Of a stretch of 64,000 nucleotides of DNA, positions 1 through 11,073 are shown one piece after another (within the stretch, counting starts at the first letter, position 1; each line of letters opens with the position of its first letter). Both the position numbers and the translations under genes were made by a program. This stretch comes from Liopterus haemorrhoidalis (lineage: Eukaryota > Arthropoda > Insecta > Coleoptera > Dytiscidae). The DNA lies in NCBI GenBank assembly GCA_963971575.1, contig OZ020620.1, positions 35,479,992 to 35,543,991 of the forward strand, read 5' to 3'. The notes under the pieces are model-generated. The model saw nothing but the letters and a program-made list of their open reading frames with translations, did no database searches and was not told the DNA's origin.

Positions 1-838
1 GAGTTTCGCAGGTATATAATAAATTTGTAGTAATCACGGCAAAATGAACGATATTTTTAAAATAATTTATCGTCTGTTAATCATATAATAGAATAGAATA
101 TAATCAAATAACTAGAATTTTGACAAAATAATTTCAACATAATAAAAATGCAAAAAAAAAAACAGAAAAAATAAAATTCACTCCGTACTCGAACTCGAAA
201 CCCTTCGTATTAAAATACGAAGGGTCGTAAGCTAAAGCTTACGACACCAGTGCTCTAACCCATTGCGCTATCTTACGCCTTGCGTGTGAGTGTCTTACAT
301 TGGTATAACTTTTGTACTTTGTGAACCAAAAACCACAAAAAATGCGTTTTTTTCCAAAAACATAATCTGATCAAAAATTCCTGTTGTACTATTTCGGTTC
401 ACACCAATATACATTACTTAGAATTTTTTTAGATTTTTAGTTTAAACCATCTGGGCTACAGGGTGTGGGACAAAATTTTTTTTGCACAATTTTCGTAAAA
501 ATCGCATCAAAATAATTTATTTTGCAAAAATAAAAATTTGATCGTTAATCCACGAACTAAGGGCTTTCATTTGATACCCTACTCAAAATTTAAAAAAAAT
601 ATTTTTGTTTTCGATGAGCACATATTTGTTTATATTTTTAGGGGGGTATGTTTTTTAGATGTTTTAGTATTTTTCCTATGTGCGGGTCAAAGAGTTGTAT
701 AAGCATACCTAATTTCAACTCTCTAGGTTTAGCCGTTTGGCTACAATTTTTACCGAACAGACAGACAGACAGACAGACAGACAGACGACAAAATGACGGT
801 ATAAGGGTTTTTTGGTCATACCTACAAAACCCTAAAAA
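1..838 (-). repeat. Family B (TCTG)n-bearing interspersed repeat, copy 1
   Basis: The same sequence recurs in reverse orientation at 15943-17072, 48863-49820 and 58578-59432. Read on the minus strand the order is: an AGGGTTTTG...AAAACCCT stem near 838, a TCTG microsatellite (758-786), a conserved block of about 500 bp, a tRNA-like segment near 180-280, an A-rich tract, and a 3' end that in other copies finishes with the palindrome GTGTGAATATTCACAC. The 3' end is cut at the window edge and carries a small deletion near position 25. No transposase is encoded, so this is a non-autonomous element of unknown mobiliser. The long ORFs across the TCTG tract are simple-repeat artefacts. Confidence 0.8.
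201..245. repeat. Two abutting perfect palindromes inside the tRNA-like segment
   Basis: Positions 201-224 form an 11-bp stem with a 2-nt loop (CCCTTCGTATT/AATACGAAGGG). Positions 224-245 form a 10-bp stem with a 2-nt loop (GTCGTAAGCT/AGCTTACGAC). They occupy the stretch between the A-box-like and B-box-like motifs. The other family B copies (49440-49530, 59040-59150) have no such palindromes here, so these arose within this copy or lineage. Confidence 0.85.
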
Positions 839-1041
839 CGGTCTGTGTGCAATAAAATAATAAAGTAGAGTGCGAGCTACCCACAGTGGTGGGGCAGAGG
901 GGATTGAGCCCCCCTCCAAAAGCTCAAAAAAAATGTTTTTACGCGTTTTTGTCAAAAGATAAGTGATGTCTCCTCAAAGAGCCCCAAAAACATGTGATTA
1001 TTTGTGTTTTTTTTTTGCATCAAAATGCATGTGACGACTTT

Positions 1042-1188
1042 TTACTGACCGCCAACATATATAAAGAAGGTATTGTGATCATACCGATTTTGACATTTCG
1101 AGATTTCGATGGATCTCCACGAATTGAGGTCCCTACATAACGTTTTGACTATTTTTAGCATGATGTCTGTCGGTCTGTCTGTCCGTCC

Positions 1189-1246
<58 letters not shown>

Positions 1247-3190
1247 GTACACGTGCAGAGCAAATTCGGCTGAAAGGATTTTTATGAAACTTCATATTTA
1301 AGCTTCTGTCATCAATGGCACGAGTTGATCAACTTTTGGTAAAAATCGGTTGACTAAAAATGGGAGTTTACTCGTGTCGATTTTAAGAAATTTGTGAATA
1401 TTTCGCAACAGAAAAATATTTCGAAAAAATTTATTGAACAAAAGTTGCTATAAAATCAATAATTAATAACTTTTATTTGAGACGTTTTTTGATAAATCGA
1501 AAAATTTCGAATAATTTTTGTAAAATTTTTTTATAGTTATATAAGTCTCAATTTTTACCGACCGTCAACATATATAAGGCAGGTATTGTGATCATACCGA
1601 TTTTGACATTTCGAGATTTCGATGGATCTCCACGAATTGAGGTCCCTACATAACGTTTTGACTATTTTTAACATGTCTGTCGGTCTGTCTGTCCGTCCGT
1701 CTGTCTGTCTGTCCGTCTGTCTGTCCGTTTGTCTGTCCGTCTGTCCGTCTGTGGATACGTGCAGAGCAAATTCGGCTGAAAGGATTTTTATGAAACTTCA
1801 TATTTAAGCTTCTGTCATCAATGGCACGAGTTGATCAACTTTTGGTAAAAATCGGTTGACTAAAAATGGGAGTTTACTCGTGTCGATTTTAAGAAATTTG
1901 TGAATATTTCGCAACAGAAAAATATTTCGAAAAAATTTATTGAACAAAAGTTGCTATAAAATCAATAATTAATAACTTTTATTTGAGACGTTTTTTGATA
2001 AATCGAAAAATTTCGAATAATTTTTGTAAAATTTTTTCATAGTTATATAAGTCTCAATTTTTACCGACCGTCAACATATATAAGGCAGGTATTGTGATCA
2101 TACCGATTTTGACATTTCGAGATTTCGATGGATCTCCACGAATTGAGGTCCCTACATAACGTTTTGACTATTTTTAGCATGATGTATCTCGGTCTGTCTG
2201 TCCGTCCGTCTGTCTGTCTGTCCGTCTGTCTGTCCGTTTGTCTGTCCGTCTGTCCGTCTGTGGATACGTGCAGAGCAAATTCGGCTGAAAGGATTTTTAT
2301 GAAACTTCATATTTATGCTTCTGTCATCAATGGCACGAGTTGATCAACTTTTGGCAAAAATCGGTTGACCAAAAATGGGAGTTTACTCGTGTCGATTTTA
2401 AGATTTTTGTGAATATTTCACAACAGAAAAATATTTCGAAAAAATTTATTGAACAAAAGTTGCTATAAAATCAATAATTAATAACTTTTATTTGAGACGT
2501 TTTTTGATAAATCGAAAAATTTCGAATAATTTTTGTAAAATTTTTTCATAGTTATATAAGTCTCAATTTTTACCGACCGTCAACATATATAAGGGAGGTA
2601 TTGTGATCATACCGATTTTGACATTTCGAGATTTCGATGGATCTCCACGAATTGAGGTCCCTACATAACGTTTTGACTATTTTTAGCATGATGTATCTCG
2701 GTCTGTCTGTTCGTCCTTCTGTCCGTCTGTCCGTCTGTGTACACGTGCAGAGCAAATTAGGCTGAAAGGATTTTTATGAAACTGCATAATTAAACTTTTG
2801 ACATCAATGACACGAGTTGATCAACTTTTGGTAAAAATCGGTTAACTAGAAATGGGAGTTTACTCGTGTCGATTTTAAGATTTTTACGAATATTTAGCAA
2901 CAGAAAAATAATTCGAAAAAATTTATTGAACAAAAGTTGCTATAAATGCAGTAACTAATAACTTTTATTTGAGATATTTTTTGATAAAACGAATAATTTC
3001 GACAAATTTGTGAAAATTTTTTTAAAATTTTAATTTTTCAAACGTCTCAATTTTTTCATACTTTTAAGTAATGTTTCCATGGTCATGATAAATAATATCT
3101 CGGTTAGAAAATATTAGGCCAAGTTATTTCTACTCTGCTGCTAGAATGTATTTTATACAAGTACTTTACGATGGCGGTCGGTCCTGTGGT
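1042..3190 (+). repeat. Family A (TCTG)n-bearing element, four tandem units
   Basis: Four direct units start near 1042, 1555, 2061 and 2570, with periods of 513, 506 and 509 bp. Each opens with ACCGACCGYCAACATATATA (unit 1 has CTGACC in place of CCGACC), runs through a conserved 110-bp block, then a TCTG/TCCG microsatellite, then about 330 bp of AT-rich sequence. Only the last unit carries the extra 3' segment ending near 3190 in GGCGGTCGGTCC. That is the reverse complement of the 5' ACCGACCGCC, so the element has terminal inverted repeats of about 11 bp. Other copies are at 14353-14866 (minus) and 19926-20049 (5' part only). The apparent proteins with QTDRQTDR runs are translated microsatellite. 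Confidence 0.85.
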
Positions 3191-3410
3191 GGCCACAGCT
3201 GATTTTTTAAAAATTTTTTCACTCATTTTGTTTTTATAAATATTTTATAAATATATTTACTATAATATATATTATATAATAACAAAATAAAGTAAGCATT
3301 CCAATGTTTTGACATTTTTAACCTCAACTGTCATCTGTATACCACCAATGCGCATGCGTGTTGCGCTTGTTACCAACTTCATTCTTTTCTCAGTAACTGT
3401 CACTAAGATA

Positions 3411-3817
3411 AAGTCTGTTCCAAACGGTTAGGCGGAACTAAATTTTACAATCTAGTTACTTTCATCGTTTAAATCGTGCTTTTCGGCCGTTTTGTTTAAG
3501 CTTTGTAAATCATACTTACAATAAACATTTTTTGGATAAGGTTAATATCATTTTAAAAGTCATTTTCTTTATATTTAGATTTTTTGTGTCATTCTTAATA
3601 CAAATTTCCCATTTATTTATTTTTTTGTCATTAAAATGTGTAAGAAAATTAATTTAAGTTTGACATATGTCATTCGTTTCCATGGTTTCATTGTTGGAAT
3701 TTAAAATTTTGACATTCCAACGTGAAAAATTAAATAACCCAAGCAAGGTCCCTTTTCGTGACAACCTAAAAGAACGAAATTCCCATTTAGTTCCGCCTAA
3801 CCGTTTGAAACAGACTG
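3411..3817. mobile_element. TA-flanked MITE, family P (full copy)
   Basis: Both ends carry a long inverted repeat of about 34 bp, starting CAGTCTGTTCCAAACGG at the consensus. The left end here reads AAGTCTG and the right end reads CAGACTG. The element is flanked by TA on both sides (3409-3410 and 3818-3819), as expected for a Tc1/mariner-type MITE. At 407 bp it has no coding capacity; the 83-residue ORF across it is a chance frame. Relatives are at 4254-4423, 10091-10400, 17729-18093 and 57678-58083. Confidence 0.85.
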
Positions 3818-4043
3818 TACGTATTAAACCTACTTATTATCATCAAAACAGTATAAATAGTGAACTATACTCTGTTCAAAATCAAGAAGTAGTAATGCAA
3901 TTTTTCGTTGGCTGTTGAGCAGTTAGGATGGCGACTTAAATTTTTTATGTGATTTTGTTACTATTTCTGCATTTCGAACAGGGTACCTATAATCTATAAT
4001 ATAACAGACCAACGTGTGTCCCTGGGTGCGTACCTGTCGTCTA

Positions 4044-4253
4044 AAACAGTGTTTCTCAACCAAAAACGCACCGCGGACCAGTATAATATATAATTTTCTA
4101 ACCACTAATAATAATTCTTGGTTCATTTTTGCTAGAAAACAAATATATTGAATGTGCTACAAAATACATTTATTTTATTTGTCGAAAATCACAGAAAATA
4201 AATAAAATATAAATTATTTGCATAAAAAATGGGCATAAAAAATAAAAATAAAA
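4044..4253. mobile_element. hAT-like MITE, left part
   Basis: The segment begins with CAGTGTTTCTCAACC followed by a block containing CGCGGACCAG. The same start is found at 31972 and similar TIRs bound 8583-9203 and 21024-21252. The right terminus was not found. The copy seems to end where the partial family P copy begins, so it is a truncated insertion. Confidence 0.6.
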
Positions 4254-4423
4254 ATTATTTATTTTTTTGTCATTAAAATGTGTAAAAAAAAACATTTAAT
4301 TTTGACATATGTCATTCATTTCCATAGTTTCATTGTTGGAATTTTAAATTTTGACATTCCAACGTGAAAAACGAAATATATCAAGCAAGGTCCCTTCTCG
4401 TGACAACCGTTTGGAACAGACTG
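4254..4423. mobile_element. Family P MITE, 3' half only
   Basis: The sequence matches the right half of 3411-3817, including the TTTTGACATTCCAACGTG block, and ends in GGAACAGACTG followed by TA. It lacks the left TIR and has a short deletion next to the right TIR. Confidence 0.75.
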
Positions 4424-5084
4424 TATAACTTTCATAGCGACGTCACTACAATTGGATATTACAGAATACGAAAAATGTTAAAGTTACTATTAAAGTCACT
4501 ATAAAAGTTATCTTGTAGTAACGTTACTACACGGTAACTATTATAGTAACTTTTTACAGAATTGATCTGAGTGTGTGTTAAGTTACCTGTTCTGAAGACA
4601 TCTTGAGTTAACACGAGATGAAATATGCGGTCCATCCATTTATGTCAGAATCTCAGCTGTGGTGTCAAAGCATCGCTATCCGATGTTATGTTCTCAAACA
4701 AAATATCGTTCATAAGTCACAGAAGAGAATGACAGGTGCCTACCACAGCACTTTATTATGTGTTTTGATAAATATTTCATGATTAATCGTTTTAAAAATT
4801 TCTAAGGATTGATACTTGGAATTTTTATTTATTAATAACACATATTTTACACTATACAAATTTTTGAAGTGTGATTTGTTTAATAAATTTGTTTATTGAA
4901 AGAATTTTAATTAATTTAAGGGGGGCTGGGAATATTTCATAATTTGTTCCTCTCTTTTTTTCATACTTTCAGTTTGGTATATTTGACCTTAAGCTCTTTA
5001 AATTAGTTGATTGCATTGTGCGCTATGGATAAGTTTAGTATATAGTTTTAACATTCAAGGCAGCGTTTCCAGCACTAGAAATTA
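4424..5084. other. AT-rich spacer, no gene recognised
   Basis: No conserved protein, RNA or complete element is visible. Around 4440-4550 there are imperfect short inverted motifs built on AGTAACTTT/AAAGTTACT, which may be remnants of a MITE. Confidence 0.5.
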
Positions 5085-5656
5085 GTGCGACATCTGTTAC
5101 ATCTGTTAGAGAATTACGGGATCAGAGGAACAGCTCTCAAATTTTTTAATTCTTATCTTGAGAATAGATGGCAACTAGTTGAAAGTAATAAAAAACGCTC
5201 TGATCTTCTTGAAATAAAATCCGGAGTTCCTCAAGGCTCAATTGTAGGACCAATTCTTTTTCTAATTTACATAAATCACCTCCCCGATGTATTAAAATAT
5301 TCTAAAACTATTATGTTCGCCGATTACACTACCATTTTAAATGCTAACTTTAAACAGCAATATCAGTCTCCCAATTAGAACTGGCACAAACAGAAAATTG
5401 GTTTAGCAATAACTATCTTAAATTAAACTTAGAAAAAACTAACCTTACCAGGCATGGTAACAATCTAAAAATTCCTAAGCTCAGACTTAAATCAAGCAAA
5501 AATAGTACTAGTTACTGGGGTCCGAAGGTCTTTAATAATCTTAGTGAAGAATTAAAAAGTTTAGGTTTAAACAGCTTTAAAAGAAAAATAAAAAAGATTT
5601 TAGTTAATAAAGCATATTACTCTATTAATGAGTACATTGATGACGCATTACCTTAG
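5085..5656 (+). pseudogene. Non-LTR retrotransposon reverse transcriptase, C-terminal remnant
   Basis: The first 98 codons contain the fingers/palm motif SGVPQGSIVGPILFLIYIN and the catalytic box as FADYTT, where the usual FADD has lost its second aspartate. A stop at 5376-5378 interrupts the frame. After it the frame resumes with WFSNNYLKLNL and jumps to the LINE C-terminus (TRHGNNLKIPK ... YWGPKVFNNL) ending at 5656. The intervening thumb region is missing, and the second copy downstream (6459-6915) retains part of it. The 3' UTR runs to about 5915 and ends in an AATAAAGATATTATTATT tail. Dead copy; Jockey/CR1-like assignment is only tentative. Confidence 0.8.
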
Positions 5657-6001
5657 GACATATTTATGTTTGTGTTGGAAGAGCTAAGTGGTAATTGTTG
5701 TATAAACTAACAACGCAAAGTATATGTAATTATGAATTTACTATTTATTTGTATGTGTAATTAATAATTGTTTTTTCTTAAACTGTACATTTAATTATTA
5801 TATTATTTTTTTTTCAACTTTTACTGTATCACACTTGATCTTTGTATTACTAGCAGAATCTTGTGACAGTTCCATAATGTATTATCATTGACGGAAATAA
5901 AGATATTATTATTATGGGGTTTGTCAGGTCTTGACAAACGTCCACTAATCTCAAACTTCAGCAACCTTTTGAGCCGCGTCATACTAGAGACTAGTGGAGC
6001 G

Positions 6002-6258
6002 AAATACACACGACTGCATCCCAAACCCTGGCGATATGCAGCCGCGGAAAATTACGCCAGATCCTGCGCCCGCACAATGCGGAGTGACCCGAGCAGCACT
6101 GCTTTCTGCATCCTGCAGATCAAAAAGTTGGCAGAAGATCTGCAGACGGGAATGGACTCGATTTCCCTTCGATAGGAGGCTTTCATACCACCCAAAACAC
6201 CAACTATCAGGACTACAAGCTTAACTTTATACCCGGGATACAGCTTTCTAAGCTCGGA
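6002..6258 (-). pseudogene. R2-like non-LTR C-terminal fragment, copy 1
   Basis: On the minus strand the frame reads YPGYKVKLVVLIVGVLGG and IESIPVCRSSANFL, followed by MQKAVLLGSLRIVRAQ. This resembles the C-terminal tail of R2-type retrotransposon polyproteins in arthropods. The upstream part is lost in the N gap, and no catalytic domain is present in this copy. Confidence 0.65.
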
Positions 6259-6458
6259 NNNNNNNNNNNNNNNNNNNNNNNNNNNNNNNNNNNNNNNNNN
6301 NNNNNNNNNNNNNNNNNNNNNNNNNNNNNNNNNNNNNNNNNNNNNNNNNNNNNNNNNNNNNNNNNNNNNNNNNNNNNNNNNNNNNNNNNNNNNNNNNNNN
6401 NNNNNNNNNNNNNNNNNNNNNNNNNNNNNNNNNNNNNNNNNNNNNNNNNNNNNNNNNN
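6259..6458. other. Assembly gap (200 N)
   Basis: Exactly 200 ambiguous bases. The round number suggests a placeholder, not a measured length. Predicted proteins spanning it are not real. Confidence 0.99.
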
Positions 6459-7178
6459 GTTGAGTGTGTGGGATTTTTTTTGTTAGTGGGAATATTGGAT
6501 TGGGTGGCTTTCGCCAAAGATGTTGTTTTCGTAACGAAAAGAAAGCCATAAGAATCTTATGCAATTTAAATAAATATGGTCTTCGCGACCTTATTTTAAA
6601 ACATTAAAATATTAACTATCCCCTGTATTTATATATACTATTGCTTAATTATGTCAAACAACATGCCTTAAATTTCATTAAAATATATCCGGGTGATTGG
6701 ATTGTTACCAGGCATGGTAACAATCTAAAATTCCTAAGCTCAGACTTAAATCAAGCAAAAATAGTACTAGTTACTGGGGTCCGAAGGTCTTTAATAATCT
6801 TAGTGAAGAATTAAAAAGTTTAGGTTTAAACAGCTTTAAAAGAAAAATAAAAAAGATTTTAGTTAATAAAGCATATTACTCTATTAATGAGTACATTGAT
6901 GACGCATTACCTTAGGACATATTTATGTTTGTGTTGGAAGAGCTAAGTGGTAATTGTTGTATAAACTAACAACGCAAAGTATATGTAATTATGAATTTAC
7001 TATGTTATTTTGTATGTGTAATTAATAATTGTTTTTTCTTAAACTATACATTTAATTATTATATTTATTTTTTTTCAACTTTTACTGTATCACACTTGAT
7101 CTTTGTATTACTAGCAGAATCTTGTGACAGTTCCATTATGTATTATCATTGACGGAAATAAAGATATTATTATTATTA
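6459..7178 (+). pseudogene. Non-LTR retrotransposon C-terminus and 3' UTR, copy 2
   Basis: The conceptual frame includes RKAIRILCNLNKY and YVKQHALNF upstream of TRHGNNL, the normal order of a LINE thumb and C-terminal region. It then shares the copy 1 sequence to a TAG at 6913-6915. The 3' UTR ends near 7178 in a (TTA)n tail. Several frameshifts and stops make it non-functional. Confidence 0.75.
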
Positions 7179-7263
7179 TGGGGTTTGTCAGGTCTTGACA
7201 AGCGTCCACTAATCTCAAACTTCAGCAACCTTTTGACCCGCGTCATACTAGAGACTAGTGCAG

Positions 7264-7890
7264 CTAAATACACACGACTGCATCCCAAACCCTGGCGATA
7301 GCAGCCGCGGAAATTACGCTAGATCCAGTGCCCGCACAATGCGTGCAGATCAAAGAGTTGGCAGAAGATCTGCAGACGGGAATGGACTCGATTTCCCTTC
7401 GATAGGAGGCTTTCATACCACCCAAAACACCAACTATCAGGACTACAAGCTTAACTTTATACCCGGGATACAGCTTTCTAAGCTCGGACAAGAGGTCCAT
7501 GTACTTGGACCTCTTTTCCTCCTCCCTTGAGAGAGATATTCTTCTCAGCTGGACTTGAGAATTCGATCACAAACATCTGTTTGGTCTCGATATCCAGGAG
7601 GGTTATGTCCGGCTTAGTGGCTGTCAGTAACCTCGAGGTGGGGAAGGAGTAATTTCAATAAATTCGGCACTTGGAATTTTCCACCACCGATTCTATGTCA
7701 GAAGGGACGTACGGTATAACCGGTATTTGGTCAATACCATAGGCATGTCTAAGATGATAGTAGAGCACGCGGAGAGCAGTATTACGTATATGGAGATACG
7801 TACCTCGACGCTGCAAGAGATGGACAAGCAGCCAGAATGTGCATAATCGTTTCAGAATGGTGGTGGCACAACCTACAGAGTGTGGAAATT
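7264..7890 (-). pseudogene. R2-like non-LTR C-terminal fragment, copy 2
   Basis: This copy extends further upstream than copy 1. On the minus strand it carries remnants of the region before the MDLLSELRKLYPGYKVKLVV block, including KYRLYRTSLLT-like sequence, with many stops. Copy 2 has also lost the QKAVLLGSL motif through a deletion. An ATT microsatellite follows at about 7891-7918. Confidence 0.6.
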
Positions 7891-7891
7891 A

Positions 7892-7918
<27 letters not shown>

Positions 7919-7922
<4 letters not shown>

Positions 7923-8574
7923 CAATCTCAAATTAGATAAGACACTATCCAAAACTAGGCAAGTATCTGAAATACGACTACTTTCATCTAAATATTTTAC
8001 TTATTGATATAAAATTAGTTTTTTCCCATGTGCAAATTGTCAATCATTTACTGATACCTTCAGATTTGGTTCAGTAATGCCAAACCACCCAGGCAAAGTA
8101 AACTGTAGTTAAAACCTAGTAAAGCCAGCACCCTTGACTTCACAATAGATTGTCATTGAAGCATATTTTACATTGACAGAAATACAATAAAAATACAAAA
8201 GAGAAACTTGAAATATACAAATGTCGGTTATTTTTTGGAAACTGTGACTTTTACCATCTTTTGTCAAATTTTAAAGGTGTAAAAACCATGAAAAGGTATT
8301 GTTAGGATTGCTCGTGCCTTCTCGAGTGCCCATAATAACATTATAAGTGGTTTTAGACCACATTTAAACATGAAAAGACTTAACAAAATGACTGGAATAA
8401 TAGGTACAAAGCACACATTTGCTACAATCCTAATATCATTTCAAAGATATTTAAGAATTCGTCTATGCCATATTTTTCTTGTTCTATTCCACTAAAAGTT
8501 TGTATTTCCAAATAGCTGCTATAATACGAAAGTCCAGATATTAAAGCTGCGTTTAGAGATCTTAAATTAGTAGT
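7919..8574. other. AT-rich spacer, no gene recognised
   Basis: I see no conserved coding sequence, TIR pair or familiar repeat. The 78-residue minus-strand ORF near 8422-8658 straddles a MITE end and has no family signature. Confidence 0.5.
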
Positions 8575-8582
8575 CTGTAGAC

Positions 8583-9203
8583 CAGAGGTTCTTAAACTTA
8601 TGTAGTCCGCGGACCCCCTCTTGAACATTTTTTTTTTTTTTGCGGACCCCCATCCCAACCCTACCTATTTTACGTTGTTCTTGAGACTTAATTTTTGGCT
8701 CAATAATCTCATAGGCACTACGTTATAATAAATATTGGTAAACATGTATCACTGGTAATTTTAATAAATGGTCTTGCGCATTTATAGAGATGAACATTTT
8801 TATTAGCATATAGAATAAAAAACATAAAATGAATAAAAATAGTAGTAAAAAGAATTTAAAAAAGTTAAAAATTATAATACGTTTAACTCATGCAAACATT
8901 TCTTGGTCAAATATTAGTCAAAATAGATCTTATTATAATATGTTTCTTATTATAATATGTATATGTATAAGGGGATGTAAAGTTAATATGTTTTCTGTAA
9001 ATAATTTGCAGTTGAATAAAAATAATTAAATTTTTACTAATTATTGTTTAGTTATGTCAATAAGTAGTTAGATAACAACAAATACAAAAAGTCTTGACCA
9101 TGTAAGATTTTTATTAATTAAGTTATTTGAATAAAAGCGAAAAGTTGGGGGATGTAAAGTTAATGTCAACATTGTTTCGCGGACCACAGTTTAAAAACTG
9201 CTG
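8583..9203. mobile_element. hAT-type MITE with exact 8-bp TSD
   Basis: Inverted ends start CAGAGGTTCTTAAAC on the left and, reading inward from the right, CAGCAGTTTTTAAAC. Both are followed by a GGTCCGCG-type block. CTGTAGAC is duplicated on both sides (8575-8582 and 9204-9211), the diagnostic 8-bp hAT target duplication. The 621-bp interior has no transposase. Confidence 0.9.
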
Positions 9204-9267
9204 CTGTAGACTACAGCTTTTGCATTGTTGATAGTCTGTTTTTTAATTGCAAAGAGCGGCGGAACTA

Positions 9268-10083
9268 TACTCTATTTCAAATTAGAAAAAAGTAGATAGC
9301 GCTGCGAACCGAGTATGATTTACACAGGACAAATACAGTATAGCGGGAAATTTAAAATATGTTACAACTAGGGCATGGGCGTAGTAAGTAGCAGTAATTT
9401 AAAAAAGGTTAATAAGATATTGAAATAAACAAAGCAGATAATACACTTACGTTATTTATACGACATAAATTCAATTTAATGGGAAATATGAAAAAGTTAA
9501 AAAAATGTTCATTTTAAAAATTATGTACTATATATAAAAAGAGAGATTTGGCTAAAATAGTTTAAATAAAGCAATAAAACAAACAATATATCTTCAGAGC
9601 TAAAGTTTCTTATTTAGATATTTATTGTAAATATAAATTAAAAATATATGTATATATGAAGGTCTAAAAATTATATCAATAATTTATTTTTTCAGCACTA
9701 TTAGCTGGGCTCACATTAGTCTTTTGGCCTCACATTAGTCCTCTATCTTGATTTGTTAATTGTCAAGTGTCAAAAAATATTTATATATCAGATAACCTAA
9801 AAAATATATAACTGCTTAAAAACAAATTACCTACATGGAGAATATTTTCCATAAAATCTACGCCAAGAATATAAATAAAAGTCTAAATATGTAAATAATA
9901 ACAAACTATACGAAAAATATAAAATAATATAAATAATATATATTTCCAATATACGACACTGAACATCTGTCAACTTGGACTAAAAACAATATTTTAACAT
10001 TGTAATAGGGATGGTGTTCTAAACCAATCAGAAACAAGGACAAACAGCTCTTATCTTCTTACATACATTTTTCTAAGCTGACA
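9268..10083. mobile_element. Family C TIR element, copy 1 (right end lost)
   Basis: About 815 bp are closely similar to the complete copy at 41726-42554, including AAGTAGATAGCGCTGCGAACC near the left end and a shared ACATATATGTATAT-rich interior. The left end has CTCTATTTCAAA next to TA. The right end is replaced by the family P fragment that starts near 10091. Confidence 0.8.
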
Positions 10084-10090
10084 CAGAGCA

Positions 10091-10400
10091 AAGATTTTGC
10101 AATCTAGTTAAGTTTATCGTTTGGATCGTGCTTTTGGCCGTTTTGTTTAAGCTTTGTAAATCATATTAGTTAATATTATTTTAAAATGTCATTTTCTTTA
10201 TATTTTGATTTTTTGTGTCATTATTAATACAAATTATTTAATTTTGACATATGTCATCCGTTTCCATGGTTTCACTGTTGTAATTTTAAATTTTGACATT
10301 CCAACATGAAAAATTAAATAACCCAAGCAAGGTCCCTTCTCGTAACAACCTAAAAGGACGAAATTCCCATTTAGTTCCGCTTAAGCGTTTGGAATAGCTT
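10091..10400. mobile_element. Family P MITE, 5'-truncated copy
   Basis: Matches 3411-3817 from the GATTTTGCAATCTAGTTA block onward and retains the right end (CGTTTGGAATAGCTTG). An internal deletion removes the middle (TTTATTTATTTTTTTG) segment. Confidence 0.75.
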
Positions 10401-11073
10401 GTAGGAGTCAAACCCTAACTATTAGTTCTACTTGAAATATTTAAAACTCTCTAAAACCAACTCTAAAAGAGATGGCTATGGTAAAGTTTACCAAAACTGT
10501 CAAGACAGTTTATTTTATTCGAGTTAGGAATATTTCCAATAAAAACATTTAACTCAGTTTTTAGCAATCGGACATAAGTAAATTATCATTTTATTAAAAT
10601 CTAATAAATACTATTTTTCCCAAAAAAGGGCCTAATACCAAAAGCTATAAAAAAGACGGCTACTTTTACTGTACCCAAAAAGACAAAAAAGAGCAATAAA
10701 TGTTAACCACCATTTTTGTGTATAATTTTCAAAATATTTTTCCTGTTCACACACTCACGCCTTGTTCTGGTATAATAGTGACTTCTGCCACTATATCACG
10801 CAGTAGCCCATTGTTACACCCCTGAAGATTGGCACCCCTGGTTGTTTACAAGCTTGTTACCCCATTGGCGGTTACCAGATATGTAATATATATTTTTTCC
10901 TAGTAATATCTGGTCATTTTGTACGTTACTTATATATTTTTATGTAAATTTCAAGTAGTTTTTTTGTTTGGTACAAAATTGGTGACAATTAAAATGATAG
11001 GTGACTTATAAGGGGGGTAAACTATGAATTTTAAACATGACAGCTTAAATATATTTATGTTATATAAATACAG
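10401..11073. other. AT-rich spacer, no gene recognised
   Basis: No family-level protein similarity is visible. The stretch contains only low-complexity AT sequence and short chance ORFs. Confidence 0.5.

Larger units (their letters stand above)
5448..7490. repeat. Diverged direct duplication flanking an assembly gap
   Basis: The segment 5448-6258 (LINE C-terminus, its 3' UTR, then a minus-strand R2-like fragment) is repeated at 6706-7487 in the same order. The copies differ by small indels. For example, a roughly 40-bp stretch near 6080-6120 is absent from copy 2, and the ATT tail lengths differ. The first copy runs straight into the N gap. Confidence 0.85.

Noticed and set aside
1042..2343. 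Several ORFs of 60-73 residues full of TDRQ or VCLSV repeats
   Set aside because: They are translated TCTG microsatellite inside family A. The same happens at 638-955, 15895-16189 and 48877-49098.
3667..4126. Two ORFs of 83 and 67 residues
   Set aside because: They lie in MITE sequence (family P and a hAT-like MITE) and have no counterpart frame in other copies.
6052..6564. 170-residue minus-strand ORF with a long run of X
   Set aside because: It crosses the N gap. Only the R2-like end is real sequence.
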